Origin: Norana najaformis
Lineage: Eukaryota > Annelida > Clitellata > Crassiclitellata > Hormogastridae
Assembly (NCBI GenBank): GCA_964023275.1
Contig: OZ029927.1
Location: 23,202,980-23,266,979, forward strand
DNA: 64,000 bases
Reading direction: 5' to 3'
Numbering within the stretch: position 1 is the stretch's first letter; each line of letters opens with the position of its first letter. A model generated the notes under the pieces. The model searched no databases and had not been told where the DNA came from. It saw nothing but the letters and a program-made list of their open reading frames with translations. Shown piece after piece: positions 21,821 to 35,800 of the stretch. A program made the translations under genes and the position numbers.

Positions 21821-24800
21821 GTAAGTTTGCAGCTTTGCCTATTAAAAGCAAGCCTAACTCAGGCAAAACGAATATTTTAATATTGTTAAACAACGCGTTG
21901 AATTTTGATAGTATAAAACTCACACTCTGAAGAAATCTAATCTAATTGTGAACTTTCTGCTCAGCCTCTATCGGTCTATACCAAGTAGTAATCGGTGGTC
22001 AAATTGAAGTGGAGCCGCAGTCCTCAAACTTATATCCAGTCCAGAACAGAAGTAAGACAACGATGGACAGGCGATTCAGAAGAGATGAGATTCGAGTCCA
22101 GATCAACGAAGTCAAAAGACAGGCTAGGATTGATAAAGGATATGGATAGAGAAGAGATTTCAGTTCACTTTCCATAATGGTAACACAGCCTGACAAATAA
22201 TAAGCATGCCTCCTGTCTCCTTCCTTTCTTTGTCTCCAGGCTACCCAGTCTTGTACTTTATTCGATATGCCTGAGCAATCCCTGTGACTTGACGCAGCGC
22301 TCCTGAATAAGCTGTTGCCCTACGCTTAACTTTACAAATAACGCTTTGTAAATTTTTTAGTTTATGATTACGATTACGTAGTTTCACATAAGCACAGTGA
22401 ATGGAACCTTTGGCGCAGAGATTAACATTTGTGTCTTTTGTTATCTGAAAGCTATGGTCGGTGTTAGTTCATTTGCTTCAACTTTGAGGTTTTCTTTTTT
22501 AGCGTATGCTGTTCCTGGCGTTGGAAGATACGCGACAATTACATGTAGAGGTTGTAGATACGCAAAATCGTAAGTGTACAGAAACTAATTTATTTTAATT
22601 CATCCTCTAACTGTGTATTTTCAGCCTTTTTGCGTCCATTGAAAGAAAATTTCCAATTGTGGATTAGTTAAGTTCCAAGTATTGTGGAAGTTAAGTTTGC
22701 AGTTGGAAAATATGAATGTAATTTGTGAGATGTTTGAACGGCACACAATGTATAACCACATTCAGATGTTACTCTTCCCTTCTGAAAAACATTGCACCCA
22801 TCCTGGCTAAACCCCTCACTTTTCTTCTTAACCAATCAATCATTAGATCCTATGTTCCACCTCAGTGGAAAAATAGTGTCATCACCCCTGTTCCCAAGGT
22901 TCCGAACCCTACCTCATGTAGTGATTTCCGCCCAATATCTATAACTTCAATTCTCTCTCGATTACTTGAAAAACTTATTGTTCGAAGATTCTTCTATCCT
23001 ATTCTTACTGAACAATCACTCAATCATGAGTTCTCTGACCAATATGCATTCCGACCTACTGGTTCCACGTCTGCAGCTCTTATTTCTATTACTCACCATC
23101 TGTCTGAACTGCTCGCTTCTAACCAATATGTTCATCTCATATCCTTTGACTTCTCAAAGGCCTTTGATACAATAAGACATGCCTATCTCGCTGATAAACT
23201 TGCTGATCTCGCTATTCCTGATCACATTTACAATTGGATAATTTCCTTCCTAACCAACCGACAGCGCTGTACCAAATTCAATGATAGTGTCTCTACCTTA
23301 GTTGGCATAAATTCCAGTATTGTTCAGGGTTCGGGTTTGGGACCAGTGAACTTCCTAGTTGCCATATCCAAGTATAAGCCTTTAGCACCCAACAATAGGT
23401 TATTTAAATACGCTGATGACAGTTACCTTCTTGTACCATCCTGCAATAGCTTGATGGTTCAGGCTGAACTGGACCATGTTGCCCTTTGGGCGGATAAGTG
23501 TAACTTAAAACTTAATCATAAAAAGACATGTTGAATGATAATTCACCGGCCAAGAATGAGAAATCGGCAGATAATTTTACCTAATGTGATTCCCGGTTTA
23601 ACCAGGGTACCAGAGATGACAATATTGGGTGTTACCCTATCGAGGATGTTAAATTTTGATTCTCATATTGATCGGATTCATAGTCAGGCGCGTCAGTCTT
23701 TATATGCCATACGAATCCTTGTATCACATGGCCTAACTGGCCCTCGGCTCTACGACGTTGTCCGAGCCACAACACTGGCCAGGATGCTGTACGCCTCTCC
23801 CGTGTGGTGGGGCTATGCTGGGGCACAGGCTAGAGCTCGGCTCCAGGCTTTGATGCGGAGACTTGTGCGTCTCCGCTATCTTCCTGGGAACTCCCCATCG
23901 TTCGATGAACTCTGTGGCACAGCTGATGCTCGTCTCTTTAAAGCAATCTTGAACAACCCAAATCATGTCTTACATCAGCTACTCCCACCAATTAAAACCC
24001 TCAGTTATTCCCTACGGCCCCACACCTATGATCGTATTATTCCTCCTGCTGACAATTTAACGCGTAAATGTTTTATTGTTAGGATGTTGTATGAATATTA
24101 AGTTTGCTTGTGTTCTTAAATACTTGTAAACCGATGTGCGATTAGCTATTGGTTAATAAAGAATATACTTACTTACTTACTTACTTACCTACCAGGAATA
24201 GGGTAAGGGTCACATTGTTATGATTCTCGCCATATCTTCATCAAATCTTCATATGATGAAGATACGGTGAGAACATGACAAAAGTCCCATGTGGGTTTCA
24301 TATGTCTTACATATCGAGGCATAAACGACAATATTTTCATATATGCTTCACATGTCCCACATATGGTCTCTATATACCCATATGTAAGATATATGATGCC
24401 CATATGGAAATATTTTCATATTCTCACCATATCTTTAAAGATGACGCTGCCGTTGGGATTGGTTTTCTGCTTATTTTTTGATGGGCTTTATGATGTAAGT
24501 TCCTTTGCAATAATTTGATTTGTTTAGTGCGTACATTGGGAATTCAACATTTTTCTGGTCTGGGCCAGGAAATACGCTTCCCATTGGAAGATACACTTTG
24601 AAGTCAAACAATACAACTCTCACCATTATTAACGTAACTGCATCTGATGAGGGAAACTACACCTGCAACGCATTATTTGTGCCTACCCAACGCCGCCACC
24701 AGCATTCTTATCCGATAATCGTCGAAGGTTTGTCCTGTTTAATGAGCAAAGCATTAGCAACTGCTATGATGTCAGATATTATGCTATTAACAAACTCTTT

Positions 24801-27800
24801 GTCTGGTTAGATAAACGTTTTAGCTAAACATGAACTACCAATATTTTATTCAGGTAACTTTGAGAAGTAGCAGAATTTAAAACGAATTACCAGCAGCAGT
24901 TCCAAAATTCCTTGCTTTAGACGACTTTTTTATACATGGAAATCTCAGAAAATTAACAATGCAAGTTTGGAGGTGCAACTTCATGAATGAACTTAAGAAA
25001 ATAGATCTGTTTTGCTTCATTCAATATATTTATAATTGTGAATACTCTGAAATGAACATACTTATTTATTAGATTGAATTTTCTCCTGCCTTTTATTACT
25101 TCTGCCTTTCAAACGTACTCTACACCTTGATAAGTTTTCGCGAGTGTTATTCTTTTTATATTTTAGCTGTGCCTAGTTTTCTCACCGTAGAGGATGGTCC
25201 ACACAACGTCAACGTCACTGAAGGCGATTCAATTACTTTCAACTGCAACGCATCTGCCATACGAAAGCCTAAGGTTGTCTGGCTTCAAGATGGCAGAATA
25301 ATCGATCGTAAGTGATGCTGCTACTCATTCATGTTCATAAATATACGTAGGCCTATATATGCACGTATGACCAGAGGTACGACTGAAGAGACACTTATGC
25401 TGTTATTGCTGTTTTACTGAGATAATTGACTTTAGTGATATGTTATTTCTAGCAGATTCTACAGTAGGCCTTTCTTCTGCATTGACAACATAGTGACGAT
25501 AGGTCAAAACTTTTGGACTGACCTTGCCTTTTCTTAACTTCCTTATTTGAACAGGACAAATATGATGCTATTAAACGTATTGTTTTGTGAACATTGACTA
25601 ACCCTCTTATCAACGTATATACAATGCAGGCCATTTAGGGACCAGTGAAGGTGGTTGTTTGGAAATAATATCAATTATTTTCTTCTTTTAAGCTAACGCC
25701 CCTCCAAAGAGATTTGCATTCAGCAACGACAATAAAAATCTGACAATCAGAGACGTTTGTCGAAACTGTTCTGACCGAGAGAGGAAAACAGATCTGATGG
25801 TCATTCAGTGCAAAGCAAGCAACGTTCACGGATACGCCTTTGCTTCGGGAGTCCTCGATGTTTTCAGTGAGTTTATTAATAAATGCTATAATATAAAGGA
25901 AGTAGATCACTATAAGATACGCTTATATCAATCATCTGGAGTTGGACTAGTTTTCCGTAAGCCTCATTAAATCTGCATCGAATATCAGGCATTAGCAATA
26001 TTTCTTGGAGGTAACTTCTAGAGATGGTAGAATTTAAAACGCAAAATTGGTACTACATCATTTTCATATTTCTCGCTTTAAAAGATAATGTTTTCACACG
26101 GAACGTTGATAAAATGTAAGAACTTCAATTTTTGACTTAGAACTTGATGAATAAACTTTGAATAATAAATGTATTTCCTTGATTATAGATATATAGAGTT
26201 TTCAATAGTATGAAAAAAACAAAACCGTCGTTAGACTGGATTTTTTCATGCCTTTCTGTTACTTCTGCCATTCCAAACGTGCTCTGGAAGTTGACAAGTT
26301 TTCGCAAGTTCCATTTTTATATTTCAGCTGTGCCTAGGTTTCCCACTTTAAAGGATGCTCCATACGACGTCAACGTCACTGAAGGCGATTCAATTACTTT
26401 CAACTGCAACGCATCTGCCCATCCAGAGGCTAAAATTGTCTGGCTTCAAGATGGCAGAGAAATCGATCGTAAGTGATGTCGCTACTCATTCACGTTTTAA
26501 TCTAATATAATCACTTATAAAACATCGTTGTTGTAATGCCAAAGGCATCAATGGATGGTCGCTCCAAATGAAATCTTAGTCGAAATCAAGACCCGTTGTG
26601 AAGTCATGAGGTCGAACTCCTATAGGTCAGAGAAACCAGAAGCTCGGCTACGGTGGGTAATGAATTTTTGAAGCCGACGAATTTTAAGTTTAGACCTGAA
26701 TGAATCACAGAAGTGAAAGAACGAATAGAACGTTGCTGCCAATTTCAAAGCCTTGGACCAGCAACCGAGGAGGACCAAGAGCCCAACACAGTCGTACGGG
26801 ACACAGCAAGTGTGCAATATTTCTGGAATGAGTGATGGCATGGAACGTTGGTAGGTTGGTTGTTTTAAATGTAGTATATATATCTGTATATTGGATATAA
26901 GTACATTTATATATTTTTGCGTATGAAGTTATATCATGAAGATTCTAAAGTAGACTTTTCCTCTGCATTTTGACAACCAAATGACATTAGTTCAAACTTT
27001 TGGACTATGTATGTTTGCCTTTTCTTAATTCAACAAGACAAATATGATGCTATTAAGCTCATGGATTGCTAAACATTGGCTCAGCCTTTGAGCAACGTAT
27101 GTACAGGCCATCTAGGGCAATCTAGGGGCCATCTAGGGGCCATCTAGGGGCCATCGAAGTTGGTTGTCTAGAGATAATATCAATTATTGAATGCCATATG
27201 CTTCTTTTAAGCAAATTTTCCTCCCAAGAGATTTGCATTCAACAACGGCAAGAAAAGTCTGACGATCAGAGACGTTTGTAGAAACTGCTCTGACAGAGAG
27301 AGCAAAACAGATCTGATGGTCATTCAGTGCAACGCAAGCAACGTTCTCGGATACGCCTTTGCTTCGGGATTCCTCGATATTTTCAGTGAGTTTATTAATA
27401 AATGCTATAATATAAAGGAAGTAGATCACTATAAGATACGCTTATATCAATCAGCTGGAGTTGAACTAGTTTTCCGTAAGCCTCATTAAATCTGCATCGA
27501 ATATCAGGCATTAGCAATATTTCTTGGAGGTAACTTCTAGAGATGGTAGAATTTAAAACGCAAAATTGGTACTACATCATTTTCATATTTCTCGCTTTAA
27601 AAGATAATGTTTTCACACGGAACGTTGATAAAATGTAAGAACTTCAATTTTTGACTTAGAACTTGATGAATAAACTTTGAATAATAAATGTATTTCCTTG
27701 ATTATAGATATATAGAGTTTTCAATAGTATGAAAAAAACAAAACCGTCGTTAGACTGGATTTTTTCATGCCTTTCTGTTACTTCTGCCATTCCAAACGTG

Positions 27801-29049
27801 CTCTGGAAGTTGACAAGTTTTCGCAAGTTCCATTTTTATATTTCAGCTGTGCCTAGGTTTCCCACTTTAAAGGATGCTCCATACGACGTCAACGTCACTG
27901 AAGGCGATTCAATTACTTTCAACTGCAACGCATCTGCCCATCCAGAGGCTAAAATTGTCTGGCTTCAAGATGGCAGAGAAATCGATCGTAAGTGATGTCG
28001 CTACTCATTCAGGTTTTAATCTAATCTATTCACTTATAAAACACAGTTATTGTAATGCCAAAGGCATCAATCGATTAGTAGCTTCAAGTGAAATTTTAGT
28101 CAAAATCAAGACCCATTGTGAAGTCAGGTCGAATTCCTATAGGTCAGAGAAACCAGAAGCTCGGCTACGGTGGGTAATGAATTTTTGAAGCCGACGAATT
28201 TTAAGTTTAGACATGAATAACATCACAGAACTGAAAGAACGAATAGAACCTGGTTGCCAATTTCAAAGCCGTGGACCAGCAACCGAGGAGACCCGAGGGC
28301 CCAACACAGTTCGGATACGGGACACAGCAAGTGTCCATAGATTAAGTGCATGGGACGTAGGAAGGTCATCTGTTATAAATGTGGTACATATTCATATGTA
28401 TATGTATATATACGTACAATTAGATATATATATTTGTATTGTTGCGTGTGTATTTCATTCACGAAGATTCTAACGTAGACTTTTTTCTGCGTTTTGAAAT
28501 CCTAATTGACATTAGGTCAAGGCCTTTGGACTACTTTTGCCTTTTTTTAAATCAACAATTTAAGTATGATGCTATTAAGCTCGTCGGTTGGTGAACGTTG
28601 ATTAACTCTGTTAACAACGTATGTGCAATGCAGGCCATCTAGGGGCCAGTGAAGGTCGCTTTCTGGAAGTAATATCAGTTATTGAATAGCAAATTGTTTC
28701 GTTAAAGCTAACGACCTTCCTGCGAGATTTGCATTCAGCAAAGACAATAAAAGTCTGACAATCAGAGACGTTTGTCTAAACTGCTCTGACCGGGAGAACA
28801 AAACAGATCTAACTGTTCTTCAGTGCAATGCAAGCAACGTTCTCGGATACGCCTTTGCTTCGGGATACCTGAATGTTCTCCGTGAGTTTACTGTTAAATA
28901 CCACCATATAATTCTAGTAGATTACTAACTGATACGCTTATATGAGTCAGTTCGAGTTTGAGCAGTTTTTTCGTAAACCTCATTAAGTCTGCACGGTAGC
29001 TGATTGGATAGAGCGCTTGGCATGTAAGTTGGAGAGTACGGGTTCGCAC

Positions 29050-29112
<63 letters not shown>

Positions 29113-32100
29113 TCAGGCATAAGCAATCTGCCACTGCGCCATCTATATTGTCTGGCTTCTGGTCTCTTAGGCCTTATAAACGCCGATTAGTTTAGTCCAA
29201 TAGATTCCTAATTCTTAATGCGATGTTTTTTTAAGTGTCAATGTAGTTACAGTAAAGACGATATTGGCATTTCAGATTAAGTTGGATTATTAACATGAGA
29301 TCTTGAAGTCATTTAATGCCATTAGGTAACTTCAACGTTAATGGCGATAGTTGTGGCGAGGGTCGCGGCAAAGACGATGTGACGAAGAAGGAGATGGATG
29401 ATGATGATTATTATTATTATTAAATGCTTTCTAGGAAAGACAAGGGTCGTAGTTCATGGTGAGAGATATGTCGTAGTGAAAGAAAATAGCGATAAGCAGA
29501 TCCAGTTGACTTGCAATGCAACATCGGATCCAAGTACTCCTCCAAGCGTCCGATGGTACAAAGTGGAAAACAATGAGGAACAACCAGTCCAAGGAGCTCC
29601 ACCAGCTGTCACCATAAAGGAGGGTTCACTGACTATCCATGTTAACCCAACTAGCGATAAAAATTGGACAAATTATCAAGGAGAATACAGATGCATCGGT
29701 GACAATGGATATAGCAGAAGTGGTGCAGCAGTTAACATCATTGTGGTTGACAGCAAAGTTCCAGGTAAGAACATAATTATTTTGGAGACATTGACTATGT
29801 GTCACTAGAGGTCTTGGAGAAAGCCGACGAACAAGGCGAGCAACATCACGCAGCACAGGCTTTAGACTAGGGCCTGGATTAAGTCAAGAGGAGCGCGACA
29901 CAACACAATCTACCCTAACCTCCTCTCTCTGGTCTTCTGGCAACCAGACCTGGTTCTTGTCATGCAACTTTGGACAACCCCACGGGCTTGACGCAACCTT
30001 CATGAATAAGCTGGTGCCCTACGCTTAGGTTTTAAGTAGCGCTTTAGAAATTTCTAGTTTACGATCTCGATTACGATTTCGGCAATGGGGTGTGTTGGAA
30101 GCCATCAGTTCTTGGAGTCACAGGTTATAGGAGTAAACAAAATCAGGAGACTCAGCTGTATTGTGAAGAGAAGTTTCGAGACAGAAGGGTTTTAAAGATA
30201 TTTGAGCCGTCATTTACACTAGGAGATGAATATGCAATATCGAACTTCGGTCAGATTTCATTCATTCATTTCTCATTAGCATTGGGATAGGGGACACCTT
30301 TTCCAGGTACTGCTATAGATTCATAAAGGCGAGGAACCTCTGCATTAATACTATTTCTGGTTAAAGACAATATTTACCTTTCAGATAAATACTGCGACGT
30401 GGAATTTGATGAACATTCCATTCTCTGGAATCGTATAATAGTTGGCCTAGAAATTTCTAATCCATGTCCTGGAAACACTAATGGCGAGTAATTCTTGTAA
30501 CAAAATACATGTATTCAGAATGTTTTACGACATCTGGTTGCTGGCTTTACCAAAATTATCTGATGGATGATAACCGTTGTCTTTGTCATGGATGGTATCC
30601 TTGTAAATGACCAAGTGCTTAAATCTAAGATGTTTAAATTATTTTGTTACAAGTTGTATCATTACCTGAATATAGTTTTCTAAATCCATTTATATTTTAA
30701 AGCTGTTTGTCAACTCATTTTATGAACACGCTGTACAGGATGAAGTTGGAAATTTTGAACTCGCATACACCTCAATCATAGATTAGCAGACATGCGCAGT
30801 GTCATATTTTTGCCTGTACTTGACCGTGTATGTATTGTTTGTATAAACAGGCGTATCGGGACTTATTCAAACAAAATTTGAATGCTTAGACATATAGTGA
30901 AATGTCACTGTGTCTGTACAATCAGTTGAAGTTAGTCCTTGATGAATGAAAGTTATTGTTATCGCTGTAAAGTATTATTGGAGAAATTGTGCATTTATAT
31001 GTGTTAGTTGACGTTCTTGGAAAGAATAAATGTAATTCAAATCGAAAAGAAAGCAACACCTTTACATAGATATAAGCCACGTTGCTTCGTACAGGTGTTA
31101 TACTGTAAGTAGCGTAAGGGAATTACAGATCAGCTTGAGAGATTTGTGCCATGACATTTTTACTTACTGATTATATTTGCTCTTAGCCTACTTTGTCATA
31201 TTTGCAATGATCGATTATATCATTCTCTATTGTGTATAGCATATGTGCTTAGCAGATCCAAATAAAGGCTACCTACATACTTTAGTCCATTTAAGTTCAA
31301 GCAGATGCTCGATTTTTGATGCGTTCAGTTTGATTAATTGCTTGATTTGGGCGATTTAAACGAGTGCGAAGTGGATATTTCCACCTTTCTGGTGTGGTGC
31401 TCGTTTGGTACTCAAGTAGCAGACTATATGCTGCAACGACTAATGCCGACACACAAGATATTGAATAAAACTATTTTCCTTGGTCTAGGACTCTGTTCAA
31501 GAAAGTGTGTTCTAAACAACGACGCCATCGCCGTTTGGTCTCAAACGAATTACAACAGTTGTGTTGACGAGGAATACAGGGAATTACTAGAAAAAGTAAA
31601 TACAAGATCCAGCTTTCCTTTCTATAGACGCATTAAAATGTATAAAAGGATTTTACAAGATAACTCAGTTTTGGGTAGAATGCCTCGCTTGCATGCATGC
31701 CTATAGCTAGTTGTTGATTAAAAACGAGAATGTGGACTTATGTTAGACGAAGTTGAAGTACGGAATGAATTCGTACAATTAGAACTCAATTATAGTTCGA
31801 ACAGGGCGTCCCACTTTTCCAAAATAAATAATGTAAATAGTAGTTTTTGCCTTTCCTAAAAGACCGTGCCTTGTGCTATATATGTTAAAATCAACTTTGG
31901 AATGTCATTGAGGCACCTAGGCCTCTAAAATACTGTAAAGAAAAGAACCATTTGTGTCCTAGTTATAGTTTAGCGAGTCACTACGTATTAAGTTCTTTGA
32001 TTCTATTTATGGCACGATCAAATGCATATTGTCAGCAGATTGTTCGAGGCAATTTTAGACAATGTTAGTTTTTTCCCATTTGGGATAAATTTCAATTAGC

Positions 32101-32827
32101 GCATTAGATATAACCATCTATGGGTTAACTTCACAATTTACCCAGCTTTGGCTGATATACAGCCAATCGCATACATTCTTTCCTTTGCATATGTTTTTCA
32201 ACTGGTGGCTACAACAGTCTTTGGGCATCTAAAGCACTTTGATGCCAACTACAGTACCTGATTCAATTTACCAATGTTCGCTTGCGTATTGACATAAAAC
32301 TCCACATTTTAAGAAGTTATCTATCTATTCCTAATACTGTTTTAACTCGTTATTCTTACATTTCTTAAGGTCAATGAATTGGTAGCAACTGCATTGGAAA
32401 ATCAGACTGCGATCGCCAATATCGCCAGCCAGTTATCAGCCTTGACTAATGAAAGCGAAGGCCTGACCGCAGGGAATCTCAACGCCTCAGTCATGGTCAT
32501 AAACCGATTGGCTGTCTTCCGAAACGATCACAACAATCCTAACGAAGAAGAAATCAAGGTACGACTTACTTTTATCTCACAGGCATGCTTACACACGCAC
32601 ATACTGTATGCTCTTCCTCGCTGTAAATATGCACACAAGCATTCATACATGCATCTGCTCGCCATATGCGCAAAATTTCTGAAAATTCTTGAATGTTCGG
32701 TTTCAACTGTGTCTGGGCTGTCACTCTGAATCAGTCTATCTATAGTCTATCTATATCTATCTTTCTGGAGAGTGTCATCGACCGTCATTCATCGATAAAT
32801 CCTAGGATTAATCATCCGGCTACTACC

Positions 32828-32877
<50 letters not shown>

Positions 32878-35800
32878 GACAATTTATATAGCGCCGTAGC
32901 ACAGCCGAGGCCGAAGAAAAGGGCGCTGTACAAGGGTTCAAAAATCAACTGCAGTCATAAGATATCCAAATGTCTGTCCTGCACAAACCTGGTGACCCGA
33001 AGGATATACCGGCGCTTCACGTTCTACTATCTTGTGGGAACTGCTAAGGATGAAGTAACCGGTGCTGAAGACTTCATCAGCTGTCTTCATGTCTCATCCA
33101 CAGCGTGATACAGATAAGGAGCTCTGAATAAATTGTCTAATGCCAACTCTGGATTGGAAGCCGTTGTTTGGACGGTTTGGCTTCCGCTAGTGGTGACTGT
33201 TCTACTCGTCAGAACATTGTTTGTTCACTGGTGAACTTTCTACTCTTACTAACTTCAATTCCACTTAGGTTAGCACAGGCAACGCTACAGTAAGTGTCTC
33301 GATATTTGCATAGAGAGATAAATAGATAGCTATAGATAGAATGTCTAGACATATGCAAAGATAGATAAATAGATAGCATTCATAGATACATCCATGCAAT
33401 ATAAATATATATATATATAATATATATATTATATATGAATATGCAAACATGCACACGCATGAAAAAACAAAAATAGATACATACATACGTGCATGTACAT
33501 GTATGCATGTAACGTCATAAGTACATACATACATACATACATATATATACATATATACATACAGACATTTATATATACGTATATAGAATTAAGTGTTTTA
33601 GTTTTATTTTTAACGCGATGCAGTCTACTGTTCAAGCGATCAGCAACATTCTTCAACCGAAGAACTCCGAATCATGGAAAGTACTTCAAGCTGTAAGTCG
33701 CATACTCCCTGTGAATCTAAACATTTTCTGTGACAAACCAGATAATTTCACTATGAATGACTACTCTCTTTTAATATGATTATTCCAAGCTAAGGGGAAG
33801 AAGGTTTTTCGGTCATAAGTGTTTCACCCGTTAGTTGATTCCAATCTTTTGACTTCTACTTTTCATTAAAACAATCACTCTGCAATTCTGACAAATTCCG
33901 GTGGTTCATTGCTAATAGTCTCATCATTTACATGCGTCGTCCATTGTACATAGTTGATAAAACTTCAGATTTATGAGGTTATTTCTGCTGTTCTATGTTT
34001 GTTTGATTACAGGCTAATAGTTCTTTAGGGATGGCCATCTTGTTCTCAGCTGATGTCTACGGACAGAGTTTGTCCACGATTAACAAATCAAACCACAGCA
34101 CCAAAATTGCAGATTACATGGGTAAGAAGTTGCAGCTAAAATACTTACTAACATATAAATCAACATAGAGGATTTTAAAGTAATGTTTGGTAAACTGCAG
34201 GCCTCATTTGCTACTCGAAAGTTAGTTGCCTCACCAAAATTCAACTCTAAGGTGTTTAAAATCTTATATATGCATATGCACCGTGAACAATAACATTAGT
34301 AATAACAATGCGTGCTGTCCAATACACAACAGTATTAGCAAAAATTCGTATAGACACAGTGTTTAGGTAACATCGCTCGGGTTGTGTGCTGATTAATTAG
34401 AGACGGTGCAAAGGATGCAACAGTTACTTTATGTGAAAACTAATTACCTATCCAACCAGTAGAAGATTTACTATATGATCTTTTGTATTTGTTTTCCAAG
34501 AAAGCATAAGTTTGAGAATAACATTTCGAATCAATTAATTTACGAAAGGATTATCAATCAGGTAATATATGAAGCTTTTAACACCACTCGGTCATGCATC
34601 TAAATCTTTGTTGAAACAAAATTATCGGAAACTGTTACTAGAAAATATTATTTAGAACAAAATCTTTATTTTAGCCTGTTTCTCCCGCGTTGAGTTTGAA
34701 GTTGATGTCTTCGAGTTTTAGTTGGTCTAGCGTAAGTATTTCTCGATTTAGTTTTAGAAGCATGGTCACTGCAAAAGTCAAATCTGTCCCTTCAAATTGA
34801 ATTTCCAAGTGGCTCATTTTGGGGCGAAAACAGCAGCGACAGGATTTCAATATTTGTGGAAACACTAGATAACAGTAAGTAGCAAAATTATTTTTAAAGA
34901 TTTTTAGATATTCTCAACTGCCGTTTCTTAAACAGCTTTGGCCGCTGCTGACATCTCAAAAATGCAAATTATGTTAAAGTGCATTATTAATACCACGTCT
35001 CTTTGGCAGCCGGCCGACTCTCTCAGTGATTGACGGCTACAGCACTCAAGATAAATTGCCTACCAAATTCTGCATAAAACAAACTAACAGGGCACGGTAG
35101 CATATTGGATGGAGAGCTCGGCTTGTAACGCGGATAGTACGCGTTCGAGCTTCCTCCTAGACGGCCATTGTGTTGGGTCCTTGAGCAAGTCCTTCACTCA
35201 CAATTGCTCGGCGTCATCGATTGATGCTAAGTCATTAGAAAGTGGCGCCTAATAAATGCAGAAATCATAATAATCGATCCATATAATTGCACGATAAGAC
35301 AAAGCAACATCCTTCATGGCCGCGGACAGCACTGTGAGTAACTGCAACTTTTATGGGTACGACTTGATTTACACATTTACACGTTACACATTTACAGATA
35401 TTGGCATAAGGCCAACAGATAGAGCTAATCCAACTGGACAGCGATTAACTCCACACTTCCAACCTTTAGTAAGGTTACCATCACAGTGAACACACGTCGG
35501 GTTGCTCCATGTGCCCTAAGTTGATCATTGACGATATAAACACTTCCTTGAATGTACTCTAGTGGCACTGAATCGTAGATTCGTAGATTTATCATTTAAT
35601 TTTTAAAGGTTCATACTGCATTCCTTTATAGGCGTTTCATCAGAAAGTAAGCCTACCTTGAATATATGGGGTTCGTATTATCGAACTATTAATGACTACC
35701 TTCCAGGAAAGAAGTAAGCAGCATGACTTCATTGTAATTATGACATAACGATATATTATTGTAATACAACTGCCATATACAGTAATTATAGTTTAGATGG

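Larger units (their letters stand above)
25796..28000 (+). repeat. Tandem duplication of an Ig module, about 1.52 kb period
   Basis: About 25,796-26,480 recurs at about 27,315-28,000, offset 1,519 nt. Intron and exon sequence is nearly identical over more than 600 nt with only a few mismatches. Exons 7 and 9 encode the same protein segment. Copy C has no counterpart, so this gave copy B extra Ig domains. Confidence 0.9.

Noticed and set aside
31338-31706. A 122-codon frame read as one protein
   Set aside because: Only 31,489-31,595 is the HRM exon, bounded by AG and GT; the rest is intron read-through.
34671-34865. A 64-codon minus-strand frame over GAIN exon 17
   Set aside because: Shadow of the plus-strand exon; the plus frame matches GAIN and is conserved in length and phase.
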